Notes: generated from the sequence alone by a model not told the origin. A stretch of 64,000 bases of DNA from Acidobacteriota bacterium (GCA_020851565.1 JADZCN010000046.1:1-64000), one strand, 5' to 3'; counted from the first letter of the stretch, positions 7,372 to 15,187 are shown. Numbers and translations are program-made.

Positions 7372-7824
7372 ATGAGCATCTCAGATTGGCGATCTCGGCA
7401 AGCGACAGGCCTGATCCAGGTTGGGATGCTCTTGTTCCTGCTCGCCCTGCTAGCGGGACTCGCGGTGCCGCGATTTGCGGTGCCGCGTCTCGGGTTGTCG
7501 GTGCATCTGCTCGGAATCATGCAGGGCATCTTTCTCACAGTCCTCGGGTTGTTGTGGCCGCGTCTGAACCTGACGCGCCCTTGGTCTCGGGCTGGATTCT
7601 GGTTGGCGATCTATGGGTGCCTCGCAGCGTGGACGTCGAATGTCCTGGGTGCCGTGTGGGGCGGGAGTTCACTGTTGCCGATCGCATCGGGACAGGTTCG
7701 CAGTACTGTGCTGCAAGACGGAGTCATCACCGTGGGATTACGAAGCGCCGCAGTCTCGCTAATCGCGGCGACAATACTGATTCTGCGGGGGCTTCGGACG
7801 GGAACAGTAGTCAGGTCCGAGTAA
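7372..7824 (+). CDS. Hydroxylaminobenzene mutase-like membrane protein
   Basis: A 150-residue integral membrane protein with four predicted helices. The sequence LIQVGMLLFLLALLAGLAVP, then HLLGIMQGIFLTVLGLLWPR and FWLAIYGCLAAW, resembles the hydroxylaminobenzene mutase (HabA/HabB) and styrene-oxide-isomerase group, which rearrange hydroxylaminoarenes to aminophenols or epoxides to aldehydes. The His usually found in LIQHG is Val here, so activity is uncertain. The start follows a GGGGAG ribosome site and lies 32 bp after attC site 4. A nitroaromatic-related enzyme is a plausible integron cargo. Confidence 0.7.
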   Translation: MSISDWRSRQATGLIQVGMLLFLLALLAGLAVPRFAVPRLGLSVHLLGIMQGIFLTVLGLLWPRLNLTRPWSRAGFWLAIYGCLAAWTSNVLGAVWGGSSLLPIASGQVRSTVLQDGVITVGLRSAAVSLIAATILILRGLRTGTVVRSE

Positions 7825-8066
7825 GCCTGGCTCGGGTCCAGAGGCCAGGCTGGCCACCGAGGTGCTGAAACGGAGTCCTGGAGGACCTGACACTCGAATA
7901 CGAGCGGCCGCACAACGAAATGGAGCCGGCGCTCCTGATGGCTCGTGCGGCCATGTCGCCGCGTCGCGCGGATCATTTCGGACGTCAGGCGGCCAACCAA
8001 GTGGCCAGCAGCAGGTATGGTGCGGCAATCGTTCGGTAGTGAGGATCGTCACGAGAGACAATACGA

Positions 8067-9902
8067 TCACGAAGGAACCACATCCAACTCGGTAGAGCAG
8101 CTGTCGATCGGGCGGCCGTCCGACTGCATCCTCAACCGATAGCGCCCTGCCGCCGCCGGAAGCGTGAGCAACGACTCAAGGTGCCACCACCCTCGGCCAG
8201 CGGGCGAGACGCTTACGGGTGCGCCGACCACGGTGACGCCCTCGCGTTCCAAGACCGCGGACACTTCACTGCCTTCGAAGTGCTCAGGCGCAGACGCCGT
8301 TGCGTGAGCACGCAACGCGGCACCCCCGGCAAAGATGTGCGTGGCGCTCGCCGGCTCGGCTCCGGCCTGTTCGAGATGTACCCCAGCGCATACGGCTGGT
8401 GAGGCGGCGTTCTTCGGCACTGTCACGTCCGCGAACACCGTGCCGCCAGTGCCGACTCCCTGAACGATCAGCCGAAGTTGGTAGTTTCCAGCCGGGAGCG
8501 AGAGCCGTGGCGCGGCGGTGGCCGCCCTGGCCCCTGAGCGGGGCAGACGCCCGGATTGCTGCGCACGCATCACCCCCTTCTCGTCAACTGCCATCACCAA
8601 ATATGTCGCGTCGCTTCCGACGGGCAGTCCGCCCAACACGGCAAACGGGGCGACGACCGAGGGCGAACGGGACAGATGACTCACGAGGGCCGGCGCCATC
8701 GCTACGCGCACACCGCGGATTGGCAATGGCGCCGCAACTGGCACGAGCGCTGGCGCTGCTGGCCTGGCGAGTGGGACGAACCCGGTCCGGTGCCGCACGG
8801 TTACACCCGGCCGGCGGACACGCACGTCGATCGATTGCACGCGCCACTTCCGCTCGGGTGGCGCCGTGGGCGCGTAGCCGAGCAGGTAATACGCGCGATT
8901 CTCGCGAGCGACCTGGCCAAGCGCCTCGGCGACGGAGTTCGTGTTGACGATGGCGCTGCCGCCGGTCACACGGGCAACGTCGCGGAGCGCATCCAGTTCC
9001 GCGCCGTTCTCCCGAGCCACGCGGAAGCGCGAGAGATTCGGACCGGAATACAGCCCGCGCGGATCGACCGGATAGATGGCGACGTTTCCTTCGAAGGCCG
9101 CTCGAATCACCTCTCGGAGCTTGTCGCCCGTGCGTCCCGTCGGGTTGGCCATTGCCGCGCGCACGTCGACGAACAGCCCTTCATTGAACCAAAGGACGGC
9201 CTTGCGCCGTGAGGGGATCGCCGCGAGTCGCTCCACCACCAGCCGGACCATCTCGAGGCCAGCGGCGGGATCGAACAGCGTGCCACCATCGCCGGCATCG
9301 GCCGGATCGATGCCGTCGGCGCTGGGCTGCCTGCTTGCATCTGCCTCGGCCGAGCCGATCACATCTACGGCTGCCGAGCCCTGAGTGATCCCGCCGCGGC
9401 CGGAGATCCCACGCGCGATGTCGATGAGGCGATTCCGGTCATTGCTGAAGAGCAGCGCCGACGTGCGGCCGGACCGCAGCACGGTCGCGTAATCATGGGG
9501 CTGCAGCGTGTTCTGGATGAACTCGATGGCGAGACGGCGCGCCTGCATGCCGCTCCGTGTGCCAAGGTTCAACTCGTCGATGACCAGCGCAAACACGCCG
9601 CCGGGCTCGGCGGCATTCGAGGCCACGCCGTCCGGTGTATCAGCCTCCGGAGGCGCCAGGCTGGCATCCACGAGACGGAACTGCTCGATGGGTGTGCGGG
9701 CTCCGTCCACCAGCAACTCGAAGTCGCCGGCTGTCAAGTCGCGCACGACTGCCCCATCAGGTCCGGTGACCGCGACATCGACCACGACAAGTGTTGTGCC
9801 CGTACGAAACTGTGCGTGTGGGCGAGATGAAGTCGCCAGCGTCCCCACGAAGGCAACGAACGTCAGCAGGCACGCATGCTGGACAGCTCCTCGAAGCGGC
9901 AT
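8067..9902 (-). CDS. VWFA-related acidobacterial protein, exported
   Basis: A 611-residue protein with a signal peptide (MPLRGAVQHACLLTFVAFVG). A VWFA-related domain follows: TTLVVVDVAVTGPDGAVVRD, LTAGDFELLVDG, FALVIDELNLGTRSGMQARR, then AVLWFNEGLFVDVRA and YYLLGYAPT. This is the domain described as TIGR03436, largely restricted to Acidobacteria; the role is unknown, probably extracytoplasmic protein binding. The C-terminal ~250 residues are a beta-rich region. I use the ATG at 9900-9902 because it begins the signal peptide. It is the only minus-strand gene between attC sites 4 and 5, so it would need its own promoter. Confidence 0.85.
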   Translation of the reverse strand: MPLRGAVQHACLLTFVAFVGTLATSSRPHAQFRTGTTLVVVDVAVTGPDGAVVRDLTAGDFELLVDGARTPIEQFRLVDASLAPPEADTPDGVASNAAEPGGVFALVIDELNLGTRSGMQARRLAIEFIQNTLQPHDYATVLRSGRTSALLFSNDRNRLIDIARGISGRGGITQGSAAVDVIGSAEADASRQPSADGIDPADAGDGGTLFDPAAGLEMVRLVVERLAAIPSRRKAVLWFNEGLFVDVRAAMANPTGRTGDKLREVIRAAFEGNVAIYPVDPRGLYSGPNLSRFRVARENGAELDALRDVARVTGGSAIVNTNSVAEALGQVARENRAYYLLGYAPTAPPERKWRVQSIDVRVRRPGVTVRHRTGFVPLARPAAPALVPVAAPLPIRGVRVAMAPALVSHLSRSPSVVAPFAVLGGLPVGSDATYLVMAVDEKGVMRAQQSGRLPRSGARAATAAPRLSLPAGNYQLRLIVQGVGTGGTVFADVTVPKNAASPAVCAGVHLEQAGAEPASATHIFAGGAALRAHATASAPEHFEGSEVSAVLEREGVTVVGAPVSVSPAGRGWWHLESLLTLPAAAGRYRLRMQSDGRPIDSCSTELDVVPS

Positions 9903-10003
9903 TGCGCGGATGGTCGCACATTCTGGCAGGACACGCCACACTCGGAGTCCCTACGTCACTGCGAGGCGCAAGTGGCAAGGATGCACGTCGCGCAGACCTG
10001 GCC

Positions 10004-10091
10004 GCCGAATCACCGGGTGGAGCCGACGGCGGCGAGCTCCTGTGGCAGAATCCTCACACCCGGGCGTACGGCTCACCCGGAGCCGTCAGGC
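10004..10091 (+). other. attC recombination site 5
   Basis: An 88-bp site. The inner arms CACCGGGTGGAGCCG and CGGCTCACCCGGAG pair with a single extrahelical G, as in classical attC sites. The outer boxes are degenerate: GCCGAAT (10004-10010) and GTCAGGC (10085-10091). The same variant R' box, GTCAGGC, occurs in site 7. Confidence 0.7.
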
Positions 10092-10124
10092 CGACACAAC
10101 CCCTACGTATAGGAGGAGAGTACG

Positions 10125-10631
10125 ATGCCCGCCCGCAAGACGGACCAGACTTCCAGGCGCACCGTCCGAAAATCGGCCAAGCGCACGGCGGCACAAGGCA
10201 AAACTGCGATGACGCTGCCGGAAACCATGATCACCGGCAAGGCAAGTCCCGCGAGGGCGGCGGACGGTGACCGGCCGGTCTTCGCCTACATCGCCAGCCT
10301 GCCGCAACCGCAGCGCGGCATCGCCGAAAGAATCGACGCGCTCGCGGCGAAGACGTTGCCCGGCCTGCAGCGCTCCGTGAAGTGGGGCATGTCGTACTAC
10401 GGCGTCGGCGATGGCTGGTGCTTCTGTTGCGGCGGATTCGCGACACACGTCAAGCTCATGTTCATGAACGGCGTGATGCTGACGCCGATCCCCCCGGTGA
10501 CGCCGGTGGCGATGGGCAAGTCCACGCGGGGCGTGGAACTCGAGTCCGTAGAAGACGTCGACGAACGCCAGATCGCGGCGTGGATGACACAAGTCGCGGC
10601 CGTGCCCGGTGTCGGGGGGAAGAAGCGATAG
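10125..10631 (+). CDS. DUF1801 domain protein
   Basis: A 168-residue protein. Residues ~45-165 form the DUF1801 (YdhG-like, frataxin-like fold) domain: FAYIASLPQPQRGIAERIDA, TLPGLQRSVKWGMSYYGVGD, CCGGFATHVKLMFMNGVML and later KSTRGVELESVEDVDERQI. The first 40 residues are Lys/Arg/Thr-rich and probably disordered. The start is fixed by a strong ribosome site (AGGAGGAG, 10111-10118). The gene occupies its own cassette between attC sites 5 and 6. The domain is common, its biochemical role is not established, and it is soluble and cytoplasmic. Confidence 0.85.
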   Translation: MPARKTDQTSRRTVRKSAKRTAAQGKTAMTLPETMITGKASPARAADGDRPVFAYIASLPQPQRGIAERIDALAAKTLPGLQRSVKWGMSYYGVGDGWCFCCGGFATHVKLMFMNGVMLTPIPPVTPVAMGKSTRGVELESVEDVDERQIAAWMTQVAAVPGVGGKKR

Positions 10632-10649
10632 ACCCGAGGTCCGCCGAGA

Positions 10650-10775
10650 ACGGCGTGGACGACGGGTCAGTCGCGCATGAGATTGGCGCGAGCCGATACC
10701 GACAAGCACACAAGCCTCGGGCGACTTGACGGAACGCGCCATCAACTCCGGCCGTCCGCCGATACTACGTGAGAC
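10650..10775 (+). other. attC-like recombination site 6
   Basis: It is homologous along most of its length to site 1 (shared blocks GACGACGGGT, GTCGCGCATGAGA and CCGGCCGTCCGCC). Inner arms GGCGTGGACGACGG and CGGCCGTCCGCC pair with bulges. The R' box is GTGAGAC (10769-10775), one base off GTTRRRY. It separates the DUF1801 gene from the toxin-antitoxin cassette. Confidence 0.6.
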
Positions 10776-10800
10776 GGCACCACCGGCCCGCCATCTGGTA

Positions 10801-10809
10801 TGGTATAGT
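10801..10809 (+). promoter_or_regulatory. Extended -10 promoter of the toxin-antitoxin cassette
   Basis: TGGTATAGT matches the extended -10 form TGnTATAAT and lies 15 bp before the toxin ATG; a second AT-rich box (ATATAC) follows. No convincing -35 is seen. Toxin-antitoxin cassettes in integrons usually carry their own promoter, as here. Confidence 0.5.
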
Positions 10810-10824
10810 CATATACATCAGCAC

Positions 10825-11166
10825 ATGGGCGATCTCGAAGACCTTGTCGCCGGACTCGAGGGCTTCGAGTGGGACGGTGGCAACTCGGCCAAGAATTGGC
10901 TGCGCCACGAGGTCCAGCAGGCTGAGGCCGAACAGACGCTGCTGAACACGCCGTTGGTGGTCAACGTCACCACCAGGCATGGCGCGGGCGAGCCCCGCTT
11001 CATCGCTCTCGGCCAGACGGATGTGGGCCGGCTGCTCACCATCGTGTTCACCATCCGTGGAACCAGGCTTCGAGTGATTTCAGCTCGTGCGATGAGCAAA
11101 CCGGAACGGAAGATAGATGGCCAAGCCCAAGCATCACCAGAAGGCGATCCCGACGTTCACGAGTGA
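10825..11166 (+). CDS. brnT: BrnT-family toxin
   Basis: A 113-residue protein. The core FEWDGGNSAKNWLRHEVQQA, then EPRFIALGQTDVGRLLTIVF and TIRGTRLRVISARAMSKPER, is diagnostic of BrnT, a RelE-like ribonuclease toxin. The ATG at 10825 precedes the domain by 13 residues. The last ~15 codons overlap the antitoxin gene by 50 bp in another frame, so the two are translationally linked. The pair forms a complete cassette between attC sites 6 and 7. Type II modules of this kind are frequent in integron arrays, where they are thought to stabilise the array. Confidence 0.85.
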   Translation: MGDLEDLVAGLEGFEWDGGNSAKNWLRHEVQQAEAEQTLLNTPLVVNVTTRHGAGEPRFIALGQTDVGRLLTIVFTIRGTRLRVISARAMSKPERKIDGQAQASPEGDPDVHE

Positions 11167-11500
11167 GGCCGAGGAACGGCGTTTCTGGGAGACACACGAC
11201 ACGACGCCCTATGTCGACTGGTCGACGGCGCGGCCGGCGCGGTTTCCCAATCTGAAGCCGTCGACCGAGACGATCTCGCTGCGACTACCAGCCGGGCTCC
11301 TGGCCGACTTGAAGGCGCTCGCGAACAAGCAGGACGTCCCGTATCAGTCGCTCCTCAAGATGTTCCTGGCCGAGCGCGTGGCTCGAGAGTGGCGATCGTC
11401 TCGCGTCACGGGCGTGCGGTCCAACAAGGCGTTGCAGCCGACGAGCCGCGCACGAAAGCCGGCCAAGTCGCAGCATCGGTCTCGCGCGGCTCGCGGCTGA
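11117..11500 (+). CDS. CopG/BrnA-type antitoxin
   Basis: A 127-residue antitoxin. Residues 15-95 match the CopG-type antitoxin family: FTSEAEERRFWETHDTTPYV, DWSTARPARFPNLKPSTETI, SLRLPAGLLADLKALANKQD, then VPYQSLLKMFLAERVA. The second half is a ribbon-helix-helix DNA-binding fold that should repress the promoter at 10801 and bind the BrnT toxin. The final ~27 residues (SNKALQPTSRARK...) are read from the left part of attC site 7, whose palindrome the reading frame crosses before stopping. Such attC-encoded tails are expected to vary without functional cost. Confidence 0.82.
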   Translation: MAKPKHHQKAIPTFTSEAEERRFWETHDTTPYVDWSTARPARFPNLKPSTETISLRLPAGLLADLKALANKQDVPYQSLLKMFLAERVAREWRSSRVTGVRSNKALQPTSRARKPAKSQHRSRAARG

Positions 11501-11516
11501 ACGCCAGCCGTCAGGC
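11419..11516 (+). other. attC recombination site 7
   Basis: A strong 98-bp site. The left box is GTCCAAC (RYYYAAC) and the right box is GTCAGGC (variant). Arms GGCGTTGCAGCCGACGAGCC and GGCTCGCGGCTGAACGCC pair almost perfectly, with one G and one A extrahelical on the left strand, the normal asymmetry of attC sites. The same GGCGTTGCAGCCGAC / CGGCTGAACGCC core is used in site 2. Confidence 0.87.
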
Positions 11517-12381
11517 AGGTGGAGGATGGATCATCAAGGCAGATCTATGAGCACCGAGAACTGCATCAAGAGCATTGTGGCGGCGTTTCGCAAGGATTAG
11601 CGCAGCAAGGTGGAGGACCTGGTACTGAAACCGCGACAAGTTCGCGCGCTTACCTTCGCGAGTGAGCGACCTCCGTCACGCTTCGCGGACACGACGGTTG
11701 AAGGCGAAGCGGGCACCTGCCTGCATGCGGCCGGCCATAGTCGCGCAACCGTGCTGCCTGCGTGAGGAAGAGAGCGACAGCGTGCGACCACCGTTGGGAA
11801 TCTCCCTAGCCAACCCGCGGACCTGCCTTCACCACCCTCCAGACTCACCTGAGCAATAGCGCGCACCTGCTAGTCATTGAGCCCCAGCCACTTACAGGCC
11901 GTTTTTGAACCGCCCGGCGCGAACTGCTCAAGTGATGCCGGGGTTTCGCTTCGGTGATGCCGCGACTCCATGACGGTGATGCCGCCCACCTGCTTCGGCG
12001 ACCCGACCGGCGGCCGCGGCAGGTCCTTGGTGTCGGTCAGGGGAGTCCGCATCACCGCGAAGGCACTGCCGGGTGGCCGCTCCACCAGGTCCGTCGTCCG
12101 CTGCAGCAAGTCCGCCTGTCGGTCGGCGTGGTCACCGGACGTGCTCCGGTGACGCCGCGAAACTGGTTCGGGAGGTCCGCTCACCGCTCCGGTGATGCCG
12201 GCCAGGTGCTCCGGCAGGTCGGCCGACCGAGCGCGTGAGTCCCCGCCATGCTGCGGCAACCCCACGGGGTGCGAGAGGTGTGCCCGCCGCTTGTTGACGC
12301 GATCGCGGGCGACGCGAGCAGTAAGCTCAGTAGAGGCCGCGTCGTTGCGAACTCGCACGCGGCGTACCACAGGAGCATCGC
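11517..12381 (+). other. Gene-poor stretch after the cassette array
   Basis: No convincing gene in 865 bp. A 17-codon frame begins at ATG 11547 (MSTENCIKSIVAAFRKD) and stops at once; the same frame stays open after the stop for about 55 codons, suggesting an eroded cassette. Between 11941 and 12220 the motif CGGTGATGCCG and close variants recurs at least four times (about 11951, 11971, 12141, 12191). An open minus-strand frame spans the same segment but its composition looks incidental. I see no clear attC site closing this unit. Confidence 0.5.
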
Positions 12382-12978
12382 ATGTCGAAGGTCGTCGCCA
12401 TCATGTCCATGTCGCTCGACGGCTACGTCGCCGACCTCAACGACGGCGTGGCCGAGGTGTTCGACTGGTACTTCACCTCCGGAGACGTCGAGATCGACGC
12501 CGGAGGGTCGGACCCGATGACGTTCAGGGTGTCCGCGCCGAGCGCCGGACACATTCGCGGGCTCTGGTCAGAGCTTGGCGCCGTGCTCACGGGTCGACGC
12601 ACCTTCGACAAGGCCGAAGGCTGGGGTGGGAATCACGCCTGGGGACCGGCATTCGTCCTCACCCACCACATCCCCGCCGGATGGCCGCGCCCCGGCTCGA
12701 CCGTCCACTTCGTGACCGACGGCCTCGAAAGCGCCGTGAAGCAGGCCAGGGCCGCCGCCGCCGGGAAGTCCGTCGGGGTCCACGGCGCGAACACCATCCA
12801 GCAGTTACTGAACGCCGGCCTTCTCGACGAGCTCTCCCTCGACGTCGCGGCGGTACTCCTGGGTTCCGGGGTTCGACTGTTCGACCACCTCGCCGGCATG
12901 CCCGCCGCGCTTGGCAACCCGACGGTGATCGCCGGCGTCGGCGTGACACACCTGCGCTACCCGGTCCGCAAGGCGTAG
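12382..12978 (+). CDS. Dihydrofolate-reductase-fold family protein (RibD C-terminal type)
   Basis: A 198-residue cytoplasmic reductase-like protein: MSKVVAIMSMSLDGYVADLN at the N-terminus, GAVLTGRRTFDKAEGWGG, then VHGANTIQQLLNAGLLDELS and VAAVLLGSGVRLFDHL. This is the RibD C-terminal / DHFR-like fold often annotated as dihydrofolate reductase family protein; it binds NADPH but the substrate of this subgroup is unknown. The ATG follows AGGAG by eight bases. It stands alone on its strand, after the gene-poor stretch, and could be a former cassette, although no attC site is seen downstream. Confidence 0.88.
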   Translation: MSKVVAIMSMSLDGYVADLNDGVAEVFDWYFTSGDVEIDAGGSDPMTFRVSAPSAGHIRGLWSELGAVLTGRRTFDKAEGWGGNHAWGPAFVLTHHIPAGWPRPGSTVHFVTDGLESAVKQARAAAAGKSVGVHGANTIQQLLNAGLLDELSLDVAAVLLGSGVRLFDHLAGMPAALGNPTVIAGVGVTHLRYPVRKA

Positions 12979-13176
12979 GCGATGATCGTGTGGTCCTGGT
13001 GGACGCGCAGGCACATCGTGAAGCGCCCCTGCCTGCCCCCCCTTTCCCGATGACAGCCGCTTTCACCACGGGCTGCCAGGCCGATGCGGATAGACGCTCG
13101 AGCAGCACTTGCGCCCGGCCCCAAGCGGCGGGCGAGGCCCGTTGCGGGGAAATCACGATCGTGCGAGGATGCAGGC

Positions 13177-13398
13177 ATGTCCGAGGATTCGCTGTCAGAA
13201 CTGCTGACGCTCCCGGCCAGTGCCCGAGCCGACCTGGCCATCGCACTCTGGGAGAGCCTCTCGGATGACGAACGCGATTCCGCGCTCTCCGTCGATTTGG
13301 CCTTCCTCGAGGAGTTGGACCGGCGTTGGGCCGAACACCTTGCCAACCCGGAATCGGCCGTCCCGTGGGAATCGCTTCTCCGTAAGCTCCGGGGCTGA
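13177..13398 (+). CDS. Addiction module antitoxin (TIGR02574-type), second copy
   Basis: A 73-residue acidic helical protein: MSEDSLSELLTLPASARADL, ALWESLSDDERDSALSVDLA, FLEELDRRWAEHLANPES. It has the same family and length as the protein at 1153, but only distant sequence similarity. It should neutralise the toxin encoded immediately downstream; its stop codon abuts the toxin GTG with no gap. I choose the ATG at 13177 because the conserved part starts there. Confidence 0.85.
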   Translation: MSEDSLSELLTLPASARADLAIALWESLSDDERDSALSVDLAFLEELDRRWAEHLANPESAVPWESLLRKLRG

Positions 13399-13692
13399 GT
13401 GGCGCTGAACGTCGTCTTCAGGCCGGAGGCCTCGGCCGAGGTGCTCGAGACGAAGTCATGGTACGACGGTCGGGCGGATGGCCTGGGCGGCCGGTTCATC
13501 GACGACCTCGAGGCTGTGTTGGCGCGAGTAGTCGAGCGACCAACATCCTTTCCAACCGTGCGCGACCAGACGCGGCGCGCCGTCCTGAAACGCTTTCCCT
13601 ACGCGGTGTACTTCCGGCAGACGGAAGGTGAGATCGTGGTCCTTGCGGTCCACGGCCGGCAGGATCCCATGCGGTGGCAATCGAGGACCTAG
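13399..13692 (+). CDS. RelE/ParE family toxin
   Basis: An intact 97-residue toxin with a GTG start. MALNVVFRPEASAEVLETKS, WYDGRADGLGGRFIDDLEAV, then RRAVLKRFPYAVYFRQTEGE and IVVLAVHGRQDPMRW follow the RelE/ParE fold from first strand to C-terminal helix. The C-terminus retains the RFPY...VLAVHxxRxP core that is lost in the copy at 1377. It is encoded directly after its antitoxin, forming a complete type II module about 12 kb from the broken relative. Confidence 0.88.
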   Translation: MALNVVFRPEASAEVLETKSWYDGRADGLGGRFIDDLEAVLARVVERPTSFPTVRDQTRRAVLKRFPYAVYFRQTEGEIVVLAVHGRQDPMRWQSRT

Positions 13693-13752
13693 CCGCGGTG
13701 GATGCGACCGACACGCGGGCTGACCGCGCACCATCGAGAGCCAGAGGATTCA

Positions 13753-14706
13753 ATGCGACACAACACGTTCCCGGCGCTTGCCGCCATCGCTTCCGTGCTC
13801 GTTGCACCACCAGCAGCGGCACAGAACACCTGCGCCAGCGAGCCGCTGGCCGTGCAGGTCCTGGGCTCCGGCGGGCCGCACGCTGGCGACACGCGGGCCT
13901 CGGCGGGCTACCTGGTCTGGCAGAACGGCAAGGCCGTCGTGATGGTCGATGCCGGAGGCGGGACGTTCCTCCGGTTCGGCGAGGCCGGTGCGCGGCTGCA
14001 GGACCTCGCGCTGCTGGCGATCAGCCATCTGCATCCCGATCACGTGTCCGACCTCCCCGCGCTGTTGTGGCTGAGCGAGACGACCCGGAAGCAGCCGCTG
14101 AAGGCGGCGGGGCCATCGGGCGGTGGGGCGTTTCCGCCCTTTGACACCTTCATCAACCGCCTGTTCGATCCGGACACGGGAGCCTTCCCGATCCTGGGTG
14201 GGACAGTCGGAAAGCCCGGCCAGGGGGTCCGCCTCGACCTGACCGTCGTGGACGCCGCCGCCGGTACAGCGCAGCGTGTCCCTGCGGATGCCGGCATCGA
14301 GGTCAGCGCCATCGGCGTGCCGCACGCCGACGTGTCCTCCGTGGCGTACAAGGTCCTGATCGGCGGCCGCAGTATCGTGTTCGCCGCCGATCAGAACGGC
14401 ACGGACCCGAAGTTCGCCGAGTTCGCCTCAGGTGCCGACGTGCTGGTGATGCACCTCGCGGTCGCTCAGCAGACGGCTCCATTCCTCGCACAGGTGCACG
14501 CCAGGCCATCGACGGTCGGCCAGGTGGCGCAGGGCGCGAAGGCGAAGACCCTGGTGTTGAGTCACTTCATGAAGGCCCCGCCGGCCTTCCCCACTCCGCA
14601 ATTCTTCAGCCTGTCCGATTTGGACGGGGCGATTGCCGAGGTCCGCAAGGCCTACTCCGGCACTGTCCAGGCCGCCGCGGATCTCCAGTGCATCCCGATA
14701 CGGTAG
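13753..14706 (+). CDS. Exported metallo-beta-lactamase-fold hydrolase
   Basis: A 317-residue protein with a signal peptide (MRHNTFPALAAIASVLVAPP AAAQ). An RNase Z-like MBL fold follows: VQVLGSGGPHAGDTRASAGY, then VMVDAGGGTFLRFG, the zinc motif ISHLHPDHVSDLPALL (HxHxDH, about residues 95-100), and a C-terminal histidine in LVLSHFMKAPP. It is probably a periplasmic or secreted hydrolase of an ester, phosphodiester or sulfate; the substrate is unknown. ATG 13753 is selected because it begins the signal peptide; GAGG lies a few bases upstream. Confidence 0.85.
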   Translation: MRHNTFPALAAIASVLVAPPAAAQNTCASEPLAVQVLGSGGPHAGDTRASAGYLVWQNGKAVVMVDAGGGTFLRFGEAGARLQDLALLAISHLHPDHVSDLPALLWLSETTRKQPLKAAGPSGGGAFPPFDTFINRLFDPDTGAFPILGGTVGKPGQGVRLDLTVVDAAAGTAQRVPADAGIEVSAIGVPHADVSSVAYKVLIGGRSIVFAADQNGTDPKFAEFASGADVLVMHLAVAQQTAPFLAQVHARPSTVGQVAQGAKAKTLVLSHFMKAPPAFPTPQFFSLSDLDGAIAEVRKAYSGTVQAAADLQCIPIR

Positions 14707-14727
14707 CCGGCTCACACCCGCTTCGGT

Positions 14728-15183
14728 TCACGTGTCCTCGCGCGGCTCGCGAACCAGCGGGCTCTCCCAGACTCGAAGCAGCAGCACTTTGAGCTGCCTG
14801 AAAGGCTTCGGCCCAAGCTCCGCGCTCCACTGGCGCTCGACGTCCCGAAGAATCTCGTGGATCTTCGCGTAGGCGGCGCGCCCGCGCCTGGTCAGGCGGA
14901 CAATGCGCGCCCGCCCTTCGTCGGGCGCGTCTGACCGGGTCAGGTACCCGAGCGCTTCGAGGCTCCGCAGCAGCTGGTTCATGGCCTGCTTGCTCATACC
15001 GGCGCGCTCGGCGAGCACGCCGGGGCGGACCCCGTCCGGGCCCGGATACTGCAGCACCGCCATGTGCGGCACGCGGAGCTCCCTGAAACCGGCCGCGTTG
15101 AGCTCCGCGATGATCCGGCGGTGAATGGCCTGGGCCGGCACCCGGAGCAGGGCGCCGATCAGCATCTCGTCTGGGCTTGACAT
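14728..15183 (-). CDS. MarR family transcriptional regulator
   Basis: A winged-helix repressor of about 151 residues. The DNA-binding core is GVLAERAGMSKQAMNQLLRS LEALGYLTRSDAPDEGR followed by VRLTRRGRAAYAKI. It is divergent from two cupin genes with a 62-bp intergenic space holding two palindromes. An alternative ATG at 15196-15198 would lie inside the first palindrome, so I use the ATG at 15181-15183; autoregulation is then simple. MarR proteins respond to small phenolic or oxidative ligands, so it probably controls the cupin pair in response to such a compound. Confidence 0.88.
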   Translation of the reverse strand: MSSPDEMLIGALLRVPAQAIHRRIIAELNAAGFRELRVPHMAVLQYPGPDGVRPGVLAERAGMSKQAMNQLLRSLEALGYLTRSDAPDEGRARIVRLTRRGRAAYAKIHEILRDVERQWSAELGPKPFRQLKVLLLRVWESPLVREPREDT

Positions 15184-15187
15184 AGCA

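Noticed and set aside
7825..8066. Short plus-strand frame ending at about 8040 and an 8-bp inverted repeat (GGCCGCAC/GTGCGGCC)
   Set aside because: No start codon, no recognised similarity and no attC core boxes; left as unexplained spacer.
11870..12370. 166-codon minus-strand frame in the gene-poor stretch
   Set aside because: No family similarity and its open frame follows from the repeated GC-rich motif.
12957..13020. Minus-strand stretch after the DHFR-like gene that reads like a conserved C-terminus (FTMCLRVHQDHTIIAY)
   Set aside because: No start or body of such a gene can be found and it overlaps the DHFR-like stop; similarity is too short to annotate.
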